DNA from: Tritrichomonas foetus
Lineage: Eukaryota; Parabasalia; Tritrichomonadida; Tritrichomonadidae
Length of the DNA stretch: 64,000 nucleotides
Assembly (NCBI GenBank): GCA_001839685.1
Contig: MLAK01000596.1
Coordinates: 1-64,000, forward strand
Direction: 5' to 3'
The translations under genes were made by a program, and so were the position numbers. This document shows positions 45,761 to 55,449 of this stretch, piece by piece. The notes under the pieces were generated by a model. It was given only the letters and a program-made list of their open reading frames with translations, did not search any database and was not told the DNA's origin. Each line of letters starts with the position of its first letter. Position 1 is the stretch's first letter.

Positions 45761-46102
45761 TCATTTTCGAATCGGAAAGACAGGTGCGTTATTCTTCGTT
45801 AAGAAAATGCGAACATCAAACCCAAATTCTGTTTTGTCATGCCTTTTATATGATGTTTTCGTTTCTTTGGTAAAGTCGAGAGGAATCGAAAATATTGCTT
45901 TCTCTGTATTTCTCTTTTTCTTGCTTAAGTGTATATTCGATAAGTCTGGATCATTTCTCGGATCGATGTGATAAAAGCGATATTGGTCAATAATTGTGCT
46001 ATCATGCATGGAAACAGGATGATAAGTTTCTCGCTCGACTTCAATATTTTTCTCTTGTCGCCATTGCCTGATCTGTGAAAGCTCCTGTAAACTTCTGTTC
46101 AT
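45761..46102 (-). CDS. Small basic hypothetical protein
   Basis: 113 residues from an ATG at 46102. The protein is charged and Arg/Lys-rich, starting with a helix (SLQELSQIRQWRQEKNIEVE), then extended segments with many Tyr, Phe and His (IIDQYRFYHIDPRNDPDL, TKTSYKRHDKTEFGFDVRIF). Codon use is like that of neighbouring genes and the frame is well filled, so it looks real. The Tyr/Phe-spaced extended style recalls small microtubule-associated flagellar proteins, but I do not recognise a family. It sits 172 bases from the end of the B56-like gene, same strand. Confidence 0.6.
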   Translation of the reverse strand: MNRSLQELSQIRQWRQEKNIEVERETYHPVSMHDSTIIDQYRFYHIDPRNDPDLSNIHLSKKKRNTEKAIFSIPLDFTKETKTSYKRHDKTEFGFDVRIFLTKNNAPVFPIRK

Positions 46103-46274
46103 TACAAAATGTCCCAGAAGAATTTATTATTTGGCGGGAAAAAGACGATACATTCTCAAAAAAATGACACAGAAAAATTACGATCAATTTTTTGATATGT
46201 TAAATGGTCATAGAAGATTTTTCACAAAAGTAAATATAAGAATATCAGAAGTTAAAGACAGAATACAAACAAGT

Positions 46275-47657
46275 TTATTTCTTAACAATTCGCTTAGTTC
46301 TTTGTATATTAATATTGAAATCTGAATTTGGATAATTTTTTTTTGCAACATCTTTTAAGGCACTCCAAGTGTCTTTTGGTAGAGATTTTGGTGGGTGTTT
46401 TTGTGCCTCACTTGGGAAAAGTTCTCTGACTGTTTTTGCTTTATCTCTCACTTTTGAATTCCAGTGATTTTTTATTGTATCATCGAGAAGATAGATCAAA
46501 ACTTTGTGGTCAAATCCTTCAGTTCTAGAAATTGTTTGTGAGATGAAATTCAATCCTTCCATTGCAATTTGCCATTGAATCGAGCTGGACCTCCAAGAGA
46601 ACCTTTGCCAAATGTATTCTTCAGGTGGCGGCCCATGAACGCATATTGCAGTCGCTTCCTTCATAAAAAGAACTGATTTTTGGGGATCATTTCGTGGCCA
46701 ATGATTCAGAAGGAAGCGCCGGTTTTGATGCGCATATTCTTCGTTTTGGTTATGAAGAGCCTTTAGTGCCTCAAGAAGCGGCTGACAGAATGTTTGATAA
46801 TGAGGTGCAAAATGCAGTAATTGAAATGTGATTTGAAGTTCTTCGAAAATGGTAATTCCATCTTTTAAGCGAGGTCCGCTTATTGCTGATGCTATAGATA
46901 AGATATTATCAGTGTCATCAAATGAAGTTGTCACGAAGAAATCATCGAAAAGTGGAGGTGGTGCTTTATACACAGATAAAAGATGAACAGCAAGCTCGAT
47001 TAATGTGTTAGTTCCATGTGGTGGCGGTGGAATCAAAGTTAATGCTAAATAATGAATCAAATGTGGAAAGTGAATTGAATCTACACTTTTCAGACAATCG
47101 CGCGCACCATTTCTATCCTCTGTTGATGCTGATGTTAGCCTGCGCATGAGTGCATGCAAGAGTTCACTTGTAAATGGTGGCTTTCTTGGCAGAATCATAT
47201 TGAATATTTTATATCCAACTTTAATGTCTGGATCGTGGTCACGAGGATGAAAATAGATTTGCCTGTAACTTTTTGTGATGACAGAAAAAGGTGGAGGAAC
47301 TGAAAAAACTGCTGTTAGTACTTTTATAATTAATTTCATTTGATTAATGGTAACTTCAGGTGCTTTGATAAAAAGTATAGCAGAATTCAAAAGCATTGCG
47401 CGTCTATCGTGATCTGTTTGGTCTAACTCTAAAACACGATTTAAAGTGGTTATCAATCTTTCTTCATTTGTCTGTGGCTTTTGGGTTGAATTTTTAGACT
47501 GGGTTTTGACTGTGCCTTTGGATTGATTTGGACGCTTTTCGGATAGTGACGATGGTGGTGGTGATAATCGGCCAGTAGATCTGTTCGCTTTTAATGTCTT
47601 TGTAAGTGGTGTTATATTGTCGATTGAGTTTGTCGGCGACAGTCGACTCTTCGACAT
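46275..47657 (-). CDS. PP2A B56 (B')-like regulatory subunit, divergent
   Basis: 460 residues from the ATG at 47657 (the codon before is TTG). The first 65 residues are Ser/Pro/Lys-rich and disordered. From about 65 to 450 it is helical-repeat sequence that follows B56 in order: NRRFLLNHWPRNDPQKSVLF matches the MALLKYWPKTHSPKEVMFL region; RFSWRSSSIQWQIAMEGLNF matches the CVSSPHFQVAERALYYW region; TIKNHWNSKVRDKA matches NSKTHWNKTIHGL; and TWSALKDVAKKNYP matches the closing AWVKIENLAKANP. B56 subunits choose substrates for PP2A through LxxIxE motifs; whether that groove is intact is not judged. It is the second PP2A regulatory subunit in the window. Confidence 0.7.
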   Translation of the reverse strand: MSKSRLSPTNSIDNITPLTKTLKANRSTGRLSPPPSSLSEKRPNQSKGTVKTQSKNSTQKPQTNEERLITTLNRVLELDQTDHDRRAMLLNSAILFIKAPEVTINQMKLIIKVLTAVFSVPPPFSVITKSYRQIYFHPRDHDPDIKVGYKIFNMILPRKPPFTSELLHALMRRLTSASTEDRNGARDCLKSVDSIHFPHLIHYLALTLIPPPPHGTNTLIELAVHLLSVYKAPPPLFDDFFVTTSFDDTDNILSIASAISGPRLKDGITIFEELQITFQLLHFAPHYQTFCQPLLEALKALHNQNEEYAHQNRRFLLNHWPRNDPQKSVLFMKEATAICVHGPPPEEYIWQRFSWRSSSIQWQIAMEGLNFISQTISRTEGFDHKVLIYLLDDTIKNHWNSKVRDKAKTVRELFPSEAQKHPPKSLPKDTWSALKDVAKKNYPNSDFNINIQRTKRIVKK

Positions 47658-48140
47658 CAAATCGGGAACTTTAAAAAAATAAAGTATTTAAAAAGTTTGA
47701 TTTTAAGTTTTGCTATCATTAAAGTCATATCTTACGCAGCTGATGGAATAAATCATTATTGAGATACAATATGTTAAATACCATGCAAGAGATCAATGAT
47801 CGATAAAGAACATTATGATAAGCAGCTCACCTTTCAAATGATCAACTTTGATGTTTCCACTCTCATGAATAAAATTATCTGTTTTTATAGATAGAAATAT
47901 TAGAATTAATGTGGATTCTTGATTCATCATATCTAGTCAGTAATCCATTCATTCAAAATGATAGAAATCACAAATATTCACTCAACCTTTAAAACTATTT
48001 TCAAAGAGCGAATCAATCCAAAAACTAGGTTTAATAATAAACACTAAAAATAAAATATCAGGCAAGGAAATAATAATGTTTGTGCTTTAAACAGAGTTTT
48101 TATTGATTTTATAAGCTATTTTCTATAAGTAGAGATAAAT
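47658..48140. other. Intergenic spacer
   Basis: About 480 AT-rich bases between two minus-strand genes. No open frame, repeat or RNA gene seen. Confidence 0.45.
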
Positions 48141-49118
48141 TTAAATTCTATCTGACACTTGACCAATGTGAACTTCGTTTGCTTTCCACACAGGTTTTGA
48201 TCCAGTTTCATTAATAGTTAAAAGAACAAGAAAGTCTGATTTCTTAATGTCATCTGGACCACCAGCAATAACTGTTCCTCCCTTTGAAACAATATATTCT
48301 GTGTGGTCAGCAGAAAATCGAATAGTAACAATTGGTTTGTGTGCCTTGAAATCATAATCCAAGATTTCAACATTAGAGACGGATAACAAGCGAGACTTAA
48401 TCACGTATCCATTCAACACATAGTTAGCAATTTGTAGTTGTCTTTCTTGAACGATAGATGTTTCTGCCACTTTTTGTAAGGAATTTGTCATTCCGCGAAT
48501 GTAGTAGCTAGCTAAACAAGGAAGATACGATTCTTCAAGCCACTTTGAAAAAGTTGCTTCATCGTAAGAAGGGAAATAACGCTGTATGGCCATTAGAACG
48601 AGACACTCTTTTGTTGGCTCAGTTAATTGGAATCTTGCTGGTAAAGAAAATATGAGGCTGCCTAATTTGTACAATGAACGAACTAAGAAACTTTTTGAAA
48701 GCTCAGCTTTGTAAGATAAATTTTTCGCGCCTTCGACAATATTTTCGATTGGGTTGTTTTGACGGACAACCAATTCACCATTTCCTTTCATTTTGGTAAT
48801 GCGGGCGGCTGGGAAAGGGCATGGAGTAAGTTCGAAATCTTTCTTTGGATAATATTTTGAAAGCGGGATTGTAACAGGAAGTGTTGCTGTTCTGAATAAT
48901 GAATTCGACATTTTGAGTGCTGTGGTTAAATAAAATCCTGTTTCGCGAGCTGTAAGACTGACTAAACGGACTGCGGGATCAGATTTGATTGCTGTCACCC
49001 AAGTTTGAACTTCGGGATCTTCGCTTAAATTCTGTGCAAGTGTATCACCAAGTGTATCAAACATGCTGACATGTCGAGATCCGAATTGAAGCTTCGGGCG
49101 ATAAGGAATCAGAGTCAT
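48141..49118 (-). CDS. TIM44: Hydrogenosomal TIM44-like import motor protein
   Basis: 325 residues if started at the ATG at 49118; the frame also allows an ATG at 49178. I prefer the inner start because a TCATTTC initiator-like site lies just before it and it leaves a short basic leader (MTLIPYRPKLQFGSRHV) of hydrogenosomal type. The C-terminal 150 residues are the Tim44 fold: LLSVSNVEILDYDF, then PIVTIRFSADHTEYIVSKGG, then VIAGGPDDIKKSDFLVLLTI, close in order and wording to Tim44 (LDIRNVEIVRAK, VVSFRAQHVHCYR, IVAGAEDHVQQ). The middle (LVMAIQRYFPSYDEATFSKW region) precedes it as in Tim44. TIM44 anchors mtHsp70 to the inner-membrane translocon. Parabasalids have hydrogenosomes in place of mitochondria. 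The related MBA1/mL45 proteins are an alternative. Confidence 0.78.
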   Translation of the reverse strand: MTLIPYRPKLQFGSRHVSMFDTLGDTLAQNLSEDPEVQTWVTAIKSDPAVRLVSLTARETGFYLTTALKMSNSLFRTATLPVTIPLSKYYPKKDFELTPCPFPAARITKMKGNGELVVRQNNPIENIVEGAKNLSYKAELSKSFLVRSLYKLGSLIFSLPARFQLTEPTKECLVLMAIQRYFPSYDEATFSKWLEESYLPCLASYYIRGMTNSLQKVAETSIVQERQLQIANYVLNGYVIKSRLLSVSNVEILDYDFKAHKPIVTIRFSADHTEYIVSKGGTVIAGGPDDIKKSDFLVLLTINETGSKPVWKANEVHIGQVSDRI

Positions 49119-49124
49119 TGGCCA

Positions 49125-49131
49125 GAAATGA
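49125..49131 (-). promoter_or_regulatory. Initiator-like TCATTTC before the inner TIM44 start
   Basis: TCATTTC six bases upstream of the ATG at 49118. It fits the trichomonad initiator and supports that ATG over the one at 49178, which would lie upstream of the transcription start. Confidence 0.4.
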
Positions 49132-49178
49132 TAATTTGCTTGAAATACTATGGATATTATAGAGGGGTAAAATGGCAT

Positions 49179-50002
49179 TTTAGTTATTGGAGATTACAAT
49201 ATTTTGAATTAATATTTGGCTGAACATTGAAACACTTCACATTTTCGTCAAAAGTCAAATAATACTTCTCACATTCGAATTATATTTCATTAGATATAAG
49301 TATCCTTGTGATTCATGAATTGGTTGAATTGAAATGTTATTGAATTTCAGATTCCCAAAAAATTTATCATAATTGGTGTACACCGTACACGAAGTATGCA
49401 TGAAATACAATCAAATTTGTAAAAATAATAGAAATATAAGCACAATTTTGAGATAATATAAAGTTCATTCAAATCTTCACTGATAAATTTCTTTTGAGTA
49501 AGTTGGTCATGTAATACCGAATTAATATGAAATTATATTCATTCAAATTCTTGTGAAATGGTATTATATTATTTATTCTATTATGATTATTCTCTGATAA
49601 AATTTCCAAAATATTCCAAGGTTCTATACTAAATAAGAAATAATTGAGCACATATTGGTATTCTTAAAATATTGGATGTTGTAATATATATGGATTTATT
49701 TTCATTATTTCGAACAAATCAAAAAAAAAATCGTGATTTTTCCATCCGCTGAGATATATTCTAATAATCATTTTAATATCGCATGTGTAGTTATTCTTTA
49801 ATCATATTGCGAATTCAATAATGAATCCCAAAAAAATGGTGTGTCATTATTTTTATCAGAAAATTGAGAGGGTAAATTACAAATTTTTATTCAATTGGCA
49901 AATGCATTTGAGTACTTTTTGATAGGAAAGAGTGTGTCATTATGCTTTGAATTTTTCAATTGTGATACAAATAAATTAATCATTTTTTACAAAGTCTCAA
50001 TC
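49179..50002. other. AT-rich divergent spacer
   Basis: About 820 bases between TIM44 and the small plus-strand gene. Small open stretches here begin at non-ATG codons or are low-complexity and were not accepted. Nothing else seen. Confidence 0.45.
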
Positions 50003-50323
50003 ATGGGAAGACATAAAAAGAATGAAATTATGGGTGATGAAATGAAAAGGTCAGTAGCAAATGAAAAAGATATTGCTCGTATCTTACTCGGAGACTTTAA
50101 GCCAGAAGGTAGCCGCGGACTCCAACTTTTGAGAATGGTGGCCCCGAAAGATATAACAAGAGAATCACTCATAGCATTGTGCAAATCACTTTCTTTCTTT
50201 TCTCACATAAGACTTGAAAGGAATTATACCCGCAGGAGAGATTTATTAATTAAATGGTGTGATGATAATTATGATTCATTACTTCCTTTTTTTGAACAGC
50301 TTGAATTCACATTTACCGAATAA
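50003..50323 (+). CDS. Small hypothetical protein
   Basis: 106 residues from the ATG at 50003, which sits in CTCAATCATGG, an initiator-like context; the longer frame upstream opens with TTG and reads like non-coding DNA. Mixed helical sequence: KDIARILLGDF, GSRGLQLLRMVAP, ITRESLIALCKSLSFFSHIR, then RRRDLLIKWCDDNYDSLLPF. It could be a compact three- or four-helix domain. GC content is higher than in its flanks, which supports a real gene. No family recognised. Confidence 0.6.
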   Translation: MGRHKKNEIMGDEMKRSVANEKDIARILLGDFKPEGSRGLQLLRMVAPKDITRESLIALCKSLSFFSHIRLERNYTRRRDLLIKWCDDNYDSLLPFFEQLEFTFTE

Positions 50324-50963
50324 GGTAAAAAAAGCTATGGTATTTTATTGTGTTAATAAAAAAATGCTTCATGCAATATTTTTTTTCTATTTTCTTGAAT
50401 GGCACCAAAAGATGAAAGTTTTAAAACAACTAGAAGCCATAATGGATAATCGTTTTTATTGTAGATGATACAATAAAATCTGATCTCATGCATTCATAAT
50501 GATGCTTGCCATATGAATCTGAAAATGAATATGATATTTCGTGATTCTCTTCTAATTTCAATCATTTAATGTAATTGTATCATTTATAATGTTATTTCAT
50601 AACAAGATTAAATCATTTTAATATGATACTACAACTTGTAATATTATTTTTCATATTATTTCCTTGCAAGGAAAAGAATTTCACAATTTGATGACAAAAT
50701 TATTTATCTAAATGATATTTCGTAACAATACAGCGTGATAAAAAGTATGATATTCTCAATCTTTATTTTTGAATTTATGATATTAAAAAATAGTCTTAGT
50801 TCATAGTAAACATAGTAAAACAAGAAATGGTGACAAAATGTATTAAAACTTTTTATGTGATTATATGGTCGGATTTTCCAAAGTTGGTAAGAATCAAGTT
50901 TTGACCTTTAAATGGACATGTGATATAAAATGTCAGACTTGTTCAAGATTTTTCACAAAGAAA
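50324..50963. other. AT-rich spacer
   Basis: About 640 bases. Many copies of short ATGATATT/ATTTCATA-like words but no defined repeat. Upstream codons of the next gene's frame (from 50865) are probably untranslated. Confidence 0.4.
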
Positions 50964-51572
50964 ATGAATTTAGGATTAAGACTTGGCGACATTAAAGGTG
51001 CTGCTGGCTCCTCATATGTTGAACTAAACGGTACAAAAGTTTTTAGCGCAGTTTACGGACCTATGGAGCCAGATATGCAACAACAAGATTCAGCAGTTTC
51101 CGGAATAATCGAATGCTTCATCGAAGACGCATTTCAAGCAGACGACAAATTCCTTGAAGGACTTCAACATAAATTCCATCACACTTTTTCGGCAGCCATC
51201 CATCACGAGACATATTTCAAAACGCTAATCAGACTCTCCTTCACAATCGTAACGCGTGGACCGTCACTTGCGGATGCAATTGCGCTTGCCGGATCCATGG
51301 CTTTGGTCGACGCCGGCATCGAAATGAACGATTTCGTCGTATCCTGTACAGTTGGCCTTGTTAATGGTGAATATGTTCCATTTTCACCTAGTGAATGTTC
51401 CGTTCGTGTTGCAATTTTGCCATCGAACGATGAAATCGTGGAAACAGAAGTCATTGGAAAAATCGATCCATCAAATGTTTTGAAGGCTGTGAATTCTGCA
51501 ATTGATGGATGTAAGGAGCTTAGAAATTCTGTTCAGAAATTTATGAACGAATCTGTTTTGAATTTAGCATAA
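50964..51572 (+). CDS. Exosome core subunit, RNase PH-like (RRP41/RRP46/MTR3 group)
   Basis: 202 residues from the ATG at 50964, placed just after a TTTTTCACAAAG initiator-like site; an ATG at 50865 would add 33 residues unlike the family. RNase PH fold: GSSYVELNGTKVFSAVYGP near the start matches GSAYIEQGNTKALAVVYGP of RRP41, and ALAGSMALVDAGIEMNDFVV matches NAATLAVLDAGIPMRDFVC. The usual opening RxDGR motif is missing, as is the SYxPF/SGxR phosphorolytic wording, consistent with an inactive structural subunit. The eukaryotic exosome has six such subunits forming the ring for 3'-5' RNA decay. Which of the three it is cannot be decided by eye. The stop is followed by an A-run (TAAAAA). Confidence 0.78.
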   Translation: MNLGLRLGDIKGAAGSSYVELNGTKVFSAVYGPMEPDMQQQDSAVSGIIECFIEDAFQADDKFLEGLQHKFHHTFSAAIHHETYFKTLIRLSFTIVTRGPSLADAIALAGSMALVDAGIEMNDFVVSCTVGLVNGEYVPFSPSECSVRVAILPSNDEIVETEVIGKIDPSNVLKAVNSAIDGCKELRNSVQKFMNESVLNLA

Positions 51573-51792
51573 AAATCTATTTTATTTTTGTTTAAACTTC
51601 ATATTTAAATACATATTTATAATTTATTATTCATTATTTGAACCGCGGTTTGTTTTAGTTATTTTAATCATTTCTTTGTTCATTTTCTTTTCTTTTTTGT
51701 TCTTTTTCTTTTCATATCATTAAAGTATTTGTATGTTTAGGTGAAAATGAAGAAATAATTCGACATATATAGAAATAAAAACAAGTTTATTA

Positions 51793-54700
51793 TTAATCTG
51801 GAGGTGGTTCAATGTCATCAGAATCATCTTTGATTGACAATTTCACACTTGTATCTATTTTTCCAAAGAAAGAACTGGTTAATCTCCCCCAATTTTGTTT
51901 GTATTGTTTAGTTGAATCTTCTTCCTCTTCTTCACTGTCAGTTTCCACTTCTTTCGATGCTCTTGTATACAAGCTTGGTTTTTTTAATGCATTTGTATCG
52001 AAATTCGGTGCATCTTTCGTCATTTCATCATCTTCTATATCTTGTTCATTTGTGGTTTCAGATATTTCTTCATCATCATCGTCTGAAATGAGCAATTCTT
52101 CAGTTGTCATATCTCTTGCTAAAGTTTGGGGTGAAGGAAGTAAAAACAGGTTTCTGATTTGTGAAATGTCAACAGGCACCTGATTATCATCTTCATCTGG
52201 CACTTGAACTTCTTTATCTTCACGTGTAATAATTGTTGCCTTCTTTTCATTTTTCATAATCTGAAGCGCTGTTAATTGTGATGGAACAATATCATATTCA
52301 AATTCATCATATCGTTTCTTAATTGCAAAAGAGTGTAAATTTCCTTGTTTTAGATCTAATGATTGATTATGGTATAAATAATCAGTGAAGTTAGAGTATT
52401 CTTCCATCCTTCCAACATCTTGAATTCGATAATCGTCAGGAAGACCTAAATAACCATCTTTATCCTCTTCAAGGTATACTAGCTGTCTTCTAAAGTCTTC
52501 ACAAATGCCACTATGTGTTCTTAAGGAATGTGAAGGAAGATATTCTTCCATTTTAGAAGTATGTTCAATAATCATTTCTTTGATTTCAGGAATTGGTTCA
52601 AATGGTAAATCTGCAAATTCACCGGCTTCAGAACGGTTTTTATCGATTGCTTTAATCATTCTAAGCTGCTGGATTCTTAAATCATGCTCAACAACACGCT
52701 TTGCACTGTCTTTTGCATTTTTGACCAAATTATTCATATCGTCAACTGGGAATGACATTTTCGTTAAATGTTTTTGTTCACAAACAGCATCAACAAAATT
52801 AACAATTGAACTTACAGTGTTCATATTACATCCATCAATTTCAACACCACGAAGCTCTTTATCAACTTTAATTAGTTCAGTAACTGCTTTGATTCCACTC
52901 AGTTCGATTTTATTATATCGAATGTCGAGTTCTTCTAATGGTGCTAAGTTTGAGGCCATTTCCAGCCATGTCTTTCCGGGGTCAGCTTTAGAACCAAATA
53001 AATCATCAGCGAGACTACTGTCATCTTTGGTTGGATCTCTATCTGTCAAATCACGCCATTTTTCTAGAATACTCATTGTGATGTGACCTATTCTCTTTTT
53101 CAAATTTGAAGTTGGTTCTTCACAGCGAATTGAACTTCCAACAATTCGAACTAAAGGAAGTAATTCTTTAATTATTTCACGGAATGATTCTCTAGTCATT
53201 TCTTTTCTTGCATCTTCTTTCTTTTTCTCAATGAGGAATGGTGACATTATTCTTTTAAGTTTTTCTCTTAAAACATGTTCAAATTTTGGAGAATCTTCAG
53301 GACCTAATTGGATCAAATGAGGCATAATCAATTCAAGTGAAGAATCAGCAAAATGTTCTTGAGAATCAATTATTTCATTAATTGAAAGTCCGCCGATTGT
53401 TTTCCTTAAAAGATAAGAAAGTGCAATTGATACAAGAAGCGGTCTTCCTTTTGGTCCGAGATAATGTTCATCATTTCCCATTATTCTTAAAATCTTTAAA
53501 TGTGGAATTCGAAGTAAATTGCATAATTCCATTTCTATTCCAGGCATTGTGTAATCAAAGTTTTCGGAAAGAGATAACTCCTTCAAGCAAACCATTTGAT
53601 GGAAAAGTGGAATCAACAGAACTAAATCTTCTTTTTTCATTCCATTTGAATCAAATGATAATTTTTCCCATCGATCAAGTTGTCCATTCAGGAATCCACG
53701 CATTAAGGATTGAACACCAGAACCATTAATTTTTAGATTGTTCGCTCTAAGAATTAATTTCATATGACCGTGTCGAGAGCTCATTGAATCAACAATTCTT
53801 GAAACTTGATCTGGTGAAAGTCCAGTATTTGATATGTCTAAAGTATATAATGATTTTTTTTTATCGATGAGTTTGATTAATTCATCAAAACTACTCTTTG
53901 TTATTGGATCATTATATAAATAAAGGCATTCAAGTGGTTGTGAATGTAACATTTTAAGAACGTCTTCGATATCTTCTGGAACATCGCCAATATCTAAAGA
54001 TTTCAAAGTACTATGTGCAGAAAAATACTCACCAAGTACTTTTTTAGGTCCTTCAATCAGTTGGGAACCTGCAATATGTAAATATTTGAGGTTAAATAAT
54101 TTTGAGCATTCCTTCATTGCAGAAAATAATGACAGTAAATGAGTATCTTTGAACTGGCAAAAATTAAAGTTTAAGTAAATAACATCGGTTGGATAATCAC
54201 GAAAAACTTCGAAAAATGTATGATTGGAATGATCATGACTTGATGAGCCAATACGAAAATCTGTAAAAACGTTTCCACTGAAATCAAAATACTCTACACG
54301 ACAATGACGATTTTGACGAATGCTATTTGCAAGTTCTTTAAGGCCTGTAGTTGCACCGCAATGAGAAAGATGAAGAAACCGAACCTCTTGTGATAGAATT
54401 AATTGGAAAGAAACTGCTTTAAAAATTTCAGGACGATAAACATGATCACAAACAACACCAAAAACATACTTTACATACATCAATGCTCTAAATATAGGAA
54501 TCATCTCCTTCAGAATTGGCATGTTCGAATCATCTGAGAAATCTAAAGGTAAATAACCAGCATTAAATACACCATTATGGTTAATTATTTGATAATGGAA
54601 GTAACGAACAATTTCATGGTTATATGGAACATTTTCATATGAGCAAAGAGCATCATAAGTGAATTGAAAATTCTGAGCTGGTGATAAATCAGCATTAAAA

Positions 54701-55443
54701 GGTGTTGCGAAAGCAGAAGGATCTTCTGCCTCCAACTGGGGTGAAAAATCTTTCGCGTTGGAATAAGCAAGAGATATATTTCGATAAACAAATCTTGTCA
54801 AACATCTCACTCGACTTCCAAGCTCGTCATTTTTTGTGTCAGAAATTGTAAATGTTATTCGATCTGGAATTTTTTGATCATTCAAATATCTAGAAACAAG
54901 TCTTACCATTAAAAATGGAATTTTTTGGAAGTTTGTTCCAACATATAATTTCTTCACTTCCATAACATGAATATCACGAATATGTTGAAGTTTGTTCGAC
55001 GGATTGTCACCTTTATGTGCGCACATGAATATATAGTGAGGAGTGATTGCAACAATGCCGTAATTGTAAATATTTTCATGAGTACGAAATGAACATCGCA
55101 TCAAAAGCTGTAATGGCTGGTAAAGATTCATGTCTGGTTTTACTTCTTTCTTTGGTATGATTATTACAGGCGCGGATTCTTCTTTCTTGGATTTATTCTT
55201 CTTCTTCTTCTTCTTTTTTGGCGGAGGCGCAACTCGTTTTGCTGTCGGCTGTTTGATGTTCTTCAGAAAAAGATCTCGAACTTCCTCGATTTCTTTGTCA
55301 GTCACTGGTGATATTTGATAATCGGAAATAGCTTGCAGATCTTCATTCTTGATCTTCGCTTTCGAGTGTAAAATTTTGATCTTTCCATCAACTGGGGCAG
55401 AGGGAATAAACGTTTTTTCGATGTCTTCCCCTTTCCCTTTCAT
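51793..55443 (-). CDS. CARMIL-like PH/LRR protein
   Basis: 1,216 residues, starting at an ATG directly after TCATCA. Residues 75-90 are a Lys tract. Residues about 100-230 resemble the CARMIL PH-like domain (YNYGIVAITPHYIFMCAHKG, IRDIHVMEVKKLYVG). Residues about 330-720 are leucine-rich repeats (VRFLHLSHCG, VEYFDFSGN, LKSLDIGDV, LYTLDISNTGL, LKELSLSEN). A helical region follows (about 720-800), then a second short LRR-like stretch (LEELDIRYNKIELSGIKAV). The tail is acidic (EEISETTNEQDIEDDE; TDSEEEEED) and ends DDIEPPPD. CARMILs bind capping protein and membranes; that function is inferred only from the domain order. It is a distant relative of the giant protein at 87-11198, without its long tail. 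Confidence 0.82.
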   Translation of the reverse strand: MKGKGEDIEKTFIPSAPVDGKIKILHSKAKIKNEDLQAISDYQISPVTDKEIEEVRDLFLKNIKQPTAKRVAPPPKKKKKKKNKSKKEESAPVIIIPKKEVKPDMNLYQPLQLLMRCSFRTHENIYNYGIVAITPHYIFMCAHKGDNPSNKLQHIRDIHVMEVKKLYVGTNFQKIPFLMVRLVSRYLNDQKIPDRITFTISDTKNDELGSRVRCLTRFVYRNISLAYSNAKDFSPQLEAEDPSAFATPFNADLSPAQNFQFTYDALCSYENVPYNHEIVRYFHYQIINHNGVFNAGYLPLDFSDDSNMPILKEMIPIFRALMYVKYVFGVVCDHVYRPEIFKAVSFQLILSQEVRFLHLSHCGATTGLKELANSIRQNRHCRVEYFDFSGNVFTDFRIGSSSHDHSNHTFFEVFRDYPTDVIYLNFNFCQFKDTHLLSLFSAMKECSKLFNLKYLHIAGSQLIEGPKKVLGEYFSAHSTLKSLDIGDVPEDIEDVLKMLHSQPLECLYLYNDPITKSSFDELIKLIDKKKSLYTLDISNTGLSPDQVSRIVDSMSSRHGHMKLILRANNLKINGSGVQSLMRGFLNGQLDRWEKLSFDSNGMKKEDLVLLIPLFHQMVCLKELSLSENFDYTMPGIEMELCNLLRIPHLKILRIMGNDEHYLGPKGRPLLVSIALSYLLRKTIGGLSINEIIDSQEHFADSSLELIMPHLIQLGPEDSPKFEHVLREKLKRIMSPFLIEKKKEDARKEMTRESFREIIKELLPLVRIVGSSIRCEEPTSNLKKRIGHITMSILEKWRDLTDRDPTKDDSSLADDLFGSKADPGKTWLEMASNLAPLEELDIRYNKIELSGIKAVTELIKVDKELRGVEIDGCNMNTVSSIVNFVDAVCEQKHLTKMSFPVDDMNNLVKNAKDSAKRVVEHDLRIQQLRMIKAIDKNRSEAGEFADLPFEPIPEIKEMIIEHTSKMEEYLPSHSLRTHSGICEDFRRQLVYLEEDKDGYLGLPDDYRIQDVGRMEEYSNFTDYLYHNQSLDLKQGNLHSFAIKKRYDEFEYDIVPSQLTALQIMKNEKKATIITREDKEVQVPDEDDNQVPVDISQIRNLFLLPSPQTLARDMTTEELLISDDDDEEISETTNEQDIEDDEMTKDAPNFDTNALKKPSLYTRASKEVETDSEEEEEDSTKQYKQNWGRLTSSFFGKIDTSVKLSIKDDSDDIEPPPD

Positions 55444-55449
55444 TGATGA
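55441..55449 (-). promoter_or_regulatory. Initiator-like TCATCAATG
   Basis: TCATCA directly abuts the start codon of the CARMIL-like gene, as for several other genes here. Confidence 0.4.

Noticed and set aside
46131..46325. 64-codon plus-strand frame
   Set aside because: Begins at TTG, overlaps the end of the B56-like gene and has no recognisable content.
52505..53086. 193-codon plus-strand frame
   Set aside because: Shadow of the CARMIL-like gene; low-complexity Ser/Leu/Ile composition.
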